From: Liolophura sinensis
Taxonomy: Eukaryota > Mollusca > Polyplacophora > Chitonida > Chitonidae
Assembly: GCF_032854445.1 (NCBI RefSeq)
Contig: NC_088307.1
Location: 7,514,017-7,578,016 of the forward strand
DNA length: 64,000 bases
Reading direction: 5' to 3'
Part shown: one piece after another, positions 56,384 through 64,000 of the stretch
How positions within the stretch are numbered: position 1 is the first letter of the stretch
How the letters are laid out: every line of letters begins with the position of its first letter
The notes under the pieces: model-generated
The model's database searches: none
What the model saw: the letters and a program-made list of their open reading frames with translations, nothing else
Told to the model about the DNA's origin: nothing
Program-made: the position numbers and the translations under genes

Positions 56384-57689
56384 AAGTACACAAATGTGTA
56401 TATATTACGGGGAGTAAATTTACGGGCTGAGTATCAAAGTCTGTGGAATACCAAAGCAACTCGTCGGGTTGACCAAAGTCAACCTGAATTCCAACAAGCG
56501 ATCTCCATTGTCAAGTGTTTGTGGTCGTGGCATGCTTTATACCACTTTACCCATGGGGATCCTCCAATGGCAGGCTCGAGGACGAGCTACACAGATGGTG
56601 TAAATGACAATAGAAGGCATCGTTTTCTTATGTGATGCTACAGTGTATGTGTACTTCATATACGTTTTATGAGCACACATGTTTTATGATAATTGTGGCG
56701 CATTAAAAAAGAACAAATGAGTTCACAGCTTTGGGCCGCCTTGATACAGGCGGGAAGTAGTTTTACGAGTTCCCCATTGACAAGATAGAGCGACCAATGA
56801 CGACAAAATCATTTCTTGCAATTCTTGTCTTTTTTAGAAAACGCTGATGACAAAACGAACAACAAACTTTAATAAGGTGTGAGTATTTATTTCAATAAAA
56901 AGTATAAGTTACATAATAAAACAGCTTAATGGTTTTCACACGATGATGGTTTTTCCCGGGCCTTATATGAAGAGGACTAGAGGTCATTGCGTGCAGTCTG
57001 AAATGTCCATTATCCGAATATATCATGTATGTAAATAGGAGCCTAAAGCTGAAAAATCATTGGACGAGAAAGGCACTGTTCTCATTGGTCTTGCTACTGA
57101 TATACCATTCACAAAGGGAATGAAGATGAAAATATGAAAATATTTATAAAACACACCTAAGGAAGATAATCTAACTTAATATCACACGTTTTTGATAGCA
57201 TGGCGTTTTACATGATCTTCGTAATCGGTCGTGTTACTTTTAATGCTCATCCTAAAACTACATTTACGCACACATCACCCACAGCATGTAAGACAGGGAC
57301 ATAAAGCAATGCCCATGGATCCTATCATAAGTTTTACATGATTTTTACACGTAACAAAAAATTCTTTGCAAGATGTGATTGCTCTAGTAGCCGAGGTTAT
57401 AAACTGTAAAATAAATAATGACAGACAAATGCAAATTACACTGTAGCACTGGTGACTCACAAAATGTGTTGAAGCACTGAACAGTTATCGAACGTTGACC
57501 TAATATACCGATAGGTGTAGCCGAATAGCTCTATTTCCGGCCCGTCGTCGATTCGAGTAAAGACTGTCAGCTGTGCTTCATCCCTTTCCATGATACCAGC
57601 TTTTATCAAATAACCCAGAAGTTTAGTGATGACATTTGTTCTAACGGCTCTAGAGCTGTGGTTTGACAGAAAAACTTCCCTGTGGATCG
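56384..57689. other. Spacer and probable LIM gene 3' UTR
   Basis: Minus-strand AATAAA candidates lie near 56886 and 57410, downstream of the LIM stop codon. A minus-strand ORF at 57457-57729 overlaps the terminal exon in another frame and ends FGYTYRYIRSTFDNCSVLQH; it looks somewhat protein-like but has no recognisable domain or clear splice site. A possible PSP94 exon-3-like scrap lies at 56520-56600 on the minus strand. Confidence 0.4.
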
Positions 57690-59030
57690 TTATAAAACCA
57701 TCGCCTGCGTGTTCTGTGCAACCACACACTTCTGATAGTGGTTCTTGCAGTAGAGAATACCGTCAGCCTGGGCATAGTTGTTCAAACTGAAAGTAGAGAC
57801 ACATATATAGTCAATATTTGTTTGTTGGAATCTTTGTTCGGTGTGGGGTGTGGATAAAGTCAATTTTAGCACTATTTCAGCCATATCACGCAAGTGCCTC
57901 TTTGTGACAGGTCAGTCCCACTTCCGTTATGTTCATAGTGACTTTAAAGACAAGGCGCACTACACAAAGCGCTACCTTTTCCCGCGCAGTGGCAGCTCGG
58001 ATCCTAGCCTCACTGAGCCTTGTTCTCTTGTAATATGAACACATTTATTCTAAGTGTTCATGTAAATGTTTTAACAAATAACAGAACCTTACGCGCCCCA
58101 TAGGGCTATGGCTTAAGCAGGTTTAGGATAAAAAAAGTGCAGTGATGTTAAATGCAACTTATAAGACGTCACTGGTCTCGAAATATTCAATATACTGTTA
58201 TACATTGCGATGAACATCCATACACCATCATTTACAAACAGAAGGGTATTATCGATCTATCCTTAAAGTAACTACTCAATCTCTGTAATATCTATGCCTG
58301 TTTAAGGATTTGTTAATTTACTTGCACGGTGTTGAGCACTGTAATAAAGAATTGTTCTCTTATACAACCAAAGTGTGGTTTATAGTTAGAGGAAACCAAA
58401 GTGCCAGGAGGAAACCACCGTCGTTCCTGAAAAACACACTGGCTTAAAACCTCTCCACCAAACAAGCGAGAGCTTGAGGATCGGCTGCGGTGAGATGTAT
58501 AGATTTATCGTTGCTATACTCAAGAATTTTTCATTTACACGACGGCGGTCAGGTTTATTAGTGGAGTAAACCAGATTGACTTGGCGTAAACCAACGACCT
58601 TTGGCAAGTTAGTGACTGAATTACGTGTGACTTTAACAGATACTTTGCCATATTGGGGAAAATGCAAATGGCCTTCAACGAACGTAACACTGTGCAAATA
58701 CAAGAGCTTCCAAGACCGTTTAATGTTGCAAAAGACCTTTGCGGAAAATTACAGTGGGAAAACGGGAACACATAAAGTAAAAAAAAAGAAAAAAAAACTA
58801 CCAAAGCACGGGATTGAACTCACTGAGCTACATGAGCAACAGCTGACAACATGGCTGATCTTGAGACACTGGATGGAAATGACAACAAACAGGATGATGA
58901 GAACTTACTTCAGAGACATCTTGCACTCCGTACATTTGAAGCAGAGCTTATGGAAGGGCTTCCCTCCGGCTTCAATCCTCTCCTGGGCGTACACGGTCTT
59001 CTCACAGATGCCGCACTTTTCTCCACCTCC
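57690..59030 (-). CDS. LIM-domain protein, last two exons
   Basis: Exons 59030..58909 (acceptor TCTACAG, donor gtaagt, phase 2) and 57786..57690 (acceptor CTTTCAG, stop TAA) together encode 72 residues with one complete LIM domain. The zinc pattern is exact: CGIC-x17-HKLC-x2-C-x2-C-x17-CKNH, i.e. C-x2-C, H-x2-C, C-x2-C, C-x2-H. Residues include EKTVYAQERIEAGGKPF, KCTECKMSLNLNNYAQADG and ILYCKNHYQK; the protein ends VVAQNTQAMVL. The domain resembles the EPLIN/LASP/CRIP kind found in actin-associated proteins. Exon 1 here begins in phase 0 with GGGEKC, so there are upstream exons I could not find; a starting methionine is missing. The exact orthologue is not assignable. Confidence 0.85.
58322..58610 (-). 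repeat. Two decayed SINE-A/C fragments in the LIM intron
   Basis: 58322-58430 (GTTGAGCACTGTAATAAAGA, GAGGAAACCA) and 58505-58610 (TTGCTATACTCAAGAATTTT, ACACGACGGCGGTCAGG, CAACGACCTTTGGCAAG), both reverse. Confidence 0.65.
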
Positions 59031-59122
59031 CTGTAGAAAAGCAGACAGAAAAAAAGTCAACAACTGTTACGGACCTCGGTTTAGCAGCCTACCATATGGT
59101 TTGTTATGAAGAATTTGTAATA

Positions 59123-59313
59123 TATTTGATTGGTAACTTTACGCTGTACTTAAGAATTGTGCATGCATATGACCGAGGTTGGAGGAAATCGCAGGGAATC
59201 ACCGACCTTCGCGTGGTGCCTGATAAGCCTCCTGACCTGAAGCCGTGGCGGAAACTGCAAGAAGTGGATTCGAACTCGCGATCTCAATGGTCAAGTGCCC
59301 GATAATACCACGG
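59123..59313 (-). repeat. SINE-C copy
   Basis: Reverse: ATTTGATTGGTAACTTTACG, CTGTACTTAAGAATTG, CCTGACCTGAAGCCGTGG and GTGGATTCGAACTCGCGATC, with a well-kept B-box complement. Confidence 0.75.
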
Positions 59314-59759
59314 AAAGATTTAGATTTTGGCAATCTACTAAAAATATTCACATGTCAAAAGGTAAGTCTGCACAAATATATATATATATAATTCAAAGTT
59401 TGACCGTTATCTTATAATGACAGCTGCTGTTTATGTCCTTTAGAGTTATCTCCCTTATTCCGCCGAATCATGAGTACCATGTCTCGGCCTACCGCTATAA
59501 AATCTTGCTATGCAAAGTTCGCCAGCAGCACTGACAACCCTTACTGATTTGGAAGGCTACTTCACGATATACGACAGAATATAAATTGCAGGCACAGCTT
59601 TCACACTGGCCCATTATTAAATCCGCGGATTGAATTAGCAGACAGACGCAGATATGATGACCACACAAATTCATATGGTAATTTATTATCTGTAGAACCA
59701 TCGTACGTGCCATGGTCTGACAAAGGTAGAATTTTGGTTTTGGCAAATTTAACAACTTT

Positions 59760-60290
59760 GCTACGCACAGGTAGGACGTTAGTTGGCAAAGATAGCCCTT
59801 TTGTTTGACAGTGGTAGGCCTTTCATTTGACAACGACGGGATTCTTTTTGACAGAGGTAGGACTCTTTTTGACAGTGGCAGCACTCTTTTGTACTTTTTA
59901 TGACAGAGGTAGCACTCTTTTCGACAGAGGTAGGACTCTCTTTGACAGAGGTAGGACTCTCTTTGACAAAGGAGGGACTCTTTTTGTCAAGGGGTAGAAC
60001 TTTTATTCAGCAATGGTGGATCATTTCTTCGGCAAAGGAAAAAAATTTCTACAAGTGCAAAAAATTTGTTTGACACACGTAGAATTTTTGTCTGACAAAG
60101 GTAGCGCGATAGGAATTTCATTAAACAAAGGTAGGACTTCTGTTTGACAGAGGCGAGGGTGCTCGTTACAGAAAGTTAGGGTTTTGTTCTACTAAACGAA
60201 AAACTTTCCTTCCCAAAATCATGTCCAACAGCGGAAGAACTTGTTTTGACAGAAACGAGAAAACTTGTTTATGATGTCAAAGGACGCTCG
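59760..60290. repeat. Short-period repeat TTTGACAGAGGTAGGACTCT
   Basis: Units of about 20-26 bp built on TTTGACAGAGGTAGGACTCT recur, regular at 59800-60000 and degenerate to 60290. Confidence 0.85.
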
Positions 60291-60972
60291 TTGTAAAAAC
60301 GGAGGTATAATATGCTTCACTGACGTTGAAAATATAATTTCCGCTCGGTGACTTCTACGTCCTCATTTAAATCGTCGAGGTTAAATGTCTAACTGAGAAG
60401 CTGTTTTCAACTTTTTTAAGGTGTATATCCAAGAGTTAACCCAGTGTAATAAAATGCAGTTCGTGAAGCGACTGAATCTGTTTCAGCTACAGCTACAAAC
60501 TGACAAATAAGAGCCGGTCTACTCTCTTCACCTACCTCTGCGCTTCCAACTGATACCACCTACAACATTCTATTATTACTCCCCCTTGGTGAATTGCGAA
60601 TGCACTCAACAAGAGGGCGTTGTGCACATTTGGTGACCGTCTGTTTGTTCTAGTTCGTGCTCAGAATAATCAAGATATAGAGACATGGTGGGAACTCTTA
60701 TCATGTATCGATACTTACACATTTACAAAATGCGTATCTATTTCCACGTTAGGATCTTCGTAACAAACATTCTCTCGCTCTGCCTGCCACAAAAAGGGTA
60801 AAATTTTCAAGAAAAGTTAAAGCATGGACCATGGCCTGTATGAAAGCCAGATCAGAGCCTCCCTTAAAAAAAATTTTTTTTCGCATCTTTCCTCGTATAT
60901 CACGCCTTCTTACAACGTCGCTTACGAACAAAAATACAAGAAATCCGATGTTTTGTGAAACTGCAGTACTGA
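60291..60972. other. Upstream region of LIM gene, nothing assigned
   Basis: No exon of the minus-strand LIM gene was recognised here, although its 5' exons should lie in this direction. Confidence 0.4.
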
Positions 60973-61073
60973 TTATTTATTTATTTGATTTGTGTTTTGT
61001 TTCGTACTCAAGAATATTTCACTTGGTCATTGTACAGTGCTAGCGCGCTAATCACCTGGCCACGTATGCCCCC
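60973..61073 (-). repeat. SINE-A with internal deletion
   Basis: Tail TTTATTTATTTGATTTGTGT and TTTCGTACTCAAGAATATTT join directly to the head end TACAGTGCTAGCGCGCTAAT, CACCTGGCCACG; the middle is gone. Confidence 0.8.
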
Positions 61074-61801
61074 AGTAGGGCTACTGCTTAAGCTTTATAT
61101 GCGGCTTATACTAAATAAATATAGACTATGCAAAGAAAACCAGTAAATGAGGCAAATATGGTCCCGAGTTTCCGAGAGAATCAGTAGAATAAATCCATGA
61201 AATATGCATCATTCTTGATGATGGCGAATAAAATGTCAAAATGATGTTTTCGTTTTTCGGTATCATGCTACTGTGTACATGTATTATGAAAAACTTATCT
61301 GTAGATCTACTGGAAAGTTGTATACACCAAATTCATCCTTCCATCCTCTGTTTCAATGCTGCTGCCCCTATAGCAGAGTCTTAGAACTGAACACTTCAGA
61401 TATATAGGGCATACGCTCATGGGTTTTTGCATTTTCCACTGTGATATCAATATCCAGTGCAACAGAATTGGTTACATTGGTTACCATGCCAAGAAAAATA
61501 TCAGAACCATATGATTTCCTCTCTTGGCTGACATCAGTCTCAGAGTTGGAGCCACAAGCTACATGTAGGTGGACATCTGTACCACAGACATATCTACACT
61601 AACAGTGTATAGGTTGGTGAGGTAAATGCTGCCTGCGAAACGTAGACAAATCACCCGTAGGGCAATACGTCACTCTGTGTTACGCTTGATATTTAACGTG
61701 CAAAGATCGGCTTCGCTTGGGTTTCCTGGATCAAGTCGATCATTTCCATGGAAAAGGGATGGCATGGAGGCTAAAACGGTCACGGCAAACGCAATCCGGA
61801 G

Positions 61802-62035
61802 TATTTATTTATTTTTTTATTTGATTGGTGTTTTGCGCCGTAGTCAAGGATATTTCAATTATACGACGAAGGCCAGCATTATGGTGGGAGGAAACCGGGC
61901 AAAGGCCGGGGGAAACCCACCACAGACGTTCCCACGTACGGCCGGAGGGGAAACCAGCACATGTTGGACTTGAACTCAAGTCGTGAGACGCTATTGTACA
62001 GTGCTAGCACGCTAACCACCTCGGCCAATGAGGCC
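61802..62035 (-). repeat. SINE-A, near full length
   Basis: Reverse: TTTATTTGATTGGTGTTTTG, CGCCGTAGTCAAGG, ATTATGGTGGGAGGAAACCG, TGGACTTGAACTCAAG and head GCTAGCACGCTAACCACCTC, GGCC. Confidence 0.88.
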
Positions 62036-64000
62036 TCGAAATCCAGCATACATTAGATAAACACAATGTGTCAGCGTGACAGAACGAATTGCTTAATTGG
62101 CATGTTTGCATATTAAAGTGTTTTTTTTTTCAACAATTTGTTCAACAATTACAATTACAGATAACAACAAACAATTACAGATGACACCAACGATCACAGA
62201 TTACATCCCGTAGCCATTATCACATTCTTGGACAAGATCTCGAATTGCCATATGTCACTTAATATCAACCCTGAAATTCTATGTGAAGCGTTCGGTTTCA
62301 TTTGATCATAACATGGCATGAGACTGAGTCAAATAATGATATAATGTAAATGTTGGAAGCCACCTGTAATAAATACCCAGTACTAAGTCGCATGCGAGAA
62401 AATAAGTCTCTAAAACGGCATTGGTTGCGTTTATTTGAATTAGGCCCCTATACTCAAAACAGATTTAAACTTTTGTGTTTTAACGTTATTTCAATCTAAA
62501 CCATTGACATTATGTGGCCCCTTATTTTTGAATCAATTGTGTAGGCCTTGTGGGCTACATTTGCCACTCTGTTATTGATTTAAATTGCATCATAATGTTT
62601 CGAATCTCCCCACCCTCACCCCTGAGGATATTGGGTCATAAAAAGGCAAAGGTATTCTGGGGAAGACATTTCCTAAGTGTTATTTAGAAAAATTCAAACC
62701 ACGATAAGTTTTCAAACAGCTGATTATAGCTGATCCTAATGTGTATACTGTATTCATACAGTTGTTATCATTTAGACTTCATAACGTGTTTAAACATCCA
62801 GGCATAGGCCTATATGATTCACATGTCTAACGGACTGTCAGTCGCCATTGAAAAGTGGTCCATTCAACAGCTTATAGGCCTAGGCCTAAGGGCGCCTATG
62901 CTTACATATAACTATCGACCCCTATGTCCGCAATCACCCATAAATGTCTATCAGCTATCATTTAATGGTTGAAGTATTTCAATGTTTACTCTGTGTTAAC
63001 GAATTTGATGCAATGAAGAAAGTGTAGGCTGACACATAACTTCGACCGTGCACCAAATTTTGACAAAAGTTTGAGTACATGTAGGCCTATCTTAAGGTCA
63101 CAGGTTTAGGAGAACTGAATCAAAAACTATATGTGAGTGCCGTTTGCAGATTCAAGTCATTCAGTTCATTGCCGATTACAGTTTACCAGTACTAAATCAC
63201 TAACATTGACCCACTGAGTTAATCGATTCGACTACCCAACCTGCGTAAACACTGAAACGGCGGCAGACGACAGCTTGGCAGCATCACGTGACTTGCACGC
63301 CAAACATTGCGGAGTGAAAAATAAACAGGTTGTTTTTCCCGACGAGGAAGCGGAGTGACTTTGCGGGATTAAAGAGAGTTGATGATTGTATGCGTGGATT
63401 GGTTCCGGGGTTTGCTGCAGGGATCTGTATCGGGAAAACGTTGTCATGGTAACGACTGATGTAAACAAGACGGACGACCCAAGAGATATAGGCCTGTACA
63501 GGATCCGTGTATAAATATGATCCCCTTGGCCTTGGGAAGCACCTTAAACTTCACAGGAAGAGCACGAGCTTGAGTACAGACAGGTATATATCAGGGGGCT
63601 TCTAGTGAGGAATATAGAACAAAACAATCTCCTGTACATCCCCTGTATAATCCCTGGGGCTCTTTCGGGTGTGGGTGGATAGTGAGTAAAGGCAGTGTGC
63701 ATGCCCAGGTCTGGTTAGAGACGGTACAGGAATGATACTTAGCTAGACACAAATATATCACCCAGAAACCACCTGCAGGAAACCGGTGAATGCAAAAATG
63801 TCCAGCATCATAGGCAGATATTCCGAAACTGTATGGGCACACCCGCTAGCTCTTGGCACATCTACAAAGGCTATACAACACGTCCATGATAAACACAAAC
63901 TTGGCAACGGCCTGTGAAAGCGATCAGCATACAACCCAGCAATGCTAACACAAACACACAGAAGGGAGGTCATCTCCTCCTCAATCTCCCTATGATGTAA
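62036..64000. other. No gene recognised; possible plus-strand promoter near 63.5 kb
   Basis: AT-rich to about 63.2 kb. From 63.24 to 63.60 kb GC rises and CACGTG (63285), a CCAAT-type GATTGGTTCC (63397), TATAAATA (63511) and a possible donor ACAG-gtatat (63580) follow in promoter-like order on the plus strand. Any gene would lie beyond the right edge. Confidence 0.3.

Noticed and set aside
56520-56600. Further PSP94 exon 3
   Set aside because: Only a short stretch (GGAGGATCC, CCCATGGGTAAA on minus) resembles the family end; no CTPY block in frame and no acceptor.
58576-59109. 177-codon plus-strand ORF
   Set aside because: Antisense shadow of the LIM exon at 58909-59030 plus SINE sequence.
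1-64000. Retroviral or other LTR/virus-like element
   Set aside because: I looked for reverse transcriptase, integrase, capsid or envelope motifs and paired long terminal repeats and saw none convincing.

Overview
The window looks like nuclear DNA of a lophotrochozoan animal, most likely a mollusc. The evidence is intron-rich genes with GT/AG junctions and canonical polyadenylation signals, abundant tRNA-derived SINEs whose tails end in CAATCAAATAAATAAA or CCAAGCACTCACTCACTC, many minisatellites, and several short inverted-repeat elements. No rRNA gene, genuine tRNA gene, CRISPR array or retrovirus/LTR element was recognised. All gene identities come from reading exons by eye, with no database search.

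Layout. (1) 585-11896, minus: a secreted protein with at least two group-A SRCR domains; the 3' end lies beyond the left edge. Its first intron holds a 770-bp palindromic element sitting inside a 30-bp minisatellite and a decayed Crypton tyrosine-recombinase transposon. (2) 12.2-17.0 kb: repeat-rich intergenic DNA, including a 1.5-kb minisatellite interrupted by SINEs. (3) 17543-22919, minus: LSM2, with one extra base in exon 3 and a large foldback element in intron 1. (4) 23167-30418, plus: PSMB1 (proteasome beta-6), six exons with every junction in phase. LSM2 and PSMB1 are head to head with about 250 bp between start codons. PSMB1 intron 3 holds a SINE-derived minisatellite; intron 4 begins with an 80-bp array that copies the end of exon 4 with its splice donor. 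(5) 32367-54904, minus: a tandem cluster of beta-microseminoprotein/PSP94-like genes. A (50648-54904) and D (32367-36849) are intact three-exon genes encoding 125 and 126 residues, each with the ten family cysteines in the mature part. B (45107-49617) has TGA at an invariant cysteine. C (40201-42329) has only exon 1, and its signal-peptide half has expanded into 14 tandem 127-bp units. (6) 57690-59030, minus: the last two exons of a LIM-domain protein. (7) 59-64 kb: SINEs, a short-period repeat and no recognised gene.

How the parts relate. LSM2 (U6 snRNP / mRNA decay) and PSMB1 (20S proteasome) are housekeeping genes that probably share a bidirectional promoter containing a CACGTG box. The SRCR and PSP94-like genes encode secreted disulfide-rich proteins of the kind often found in mucus, haemolymph or immune secretions, but no function can be assigned from sequence alone. 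The PSP94 cluster is the most dynamic part: paralogous segments of about 5 kb can be matched across introns and flanks, and SINE insertions present in one copy but absent from the other give a relative order of events.
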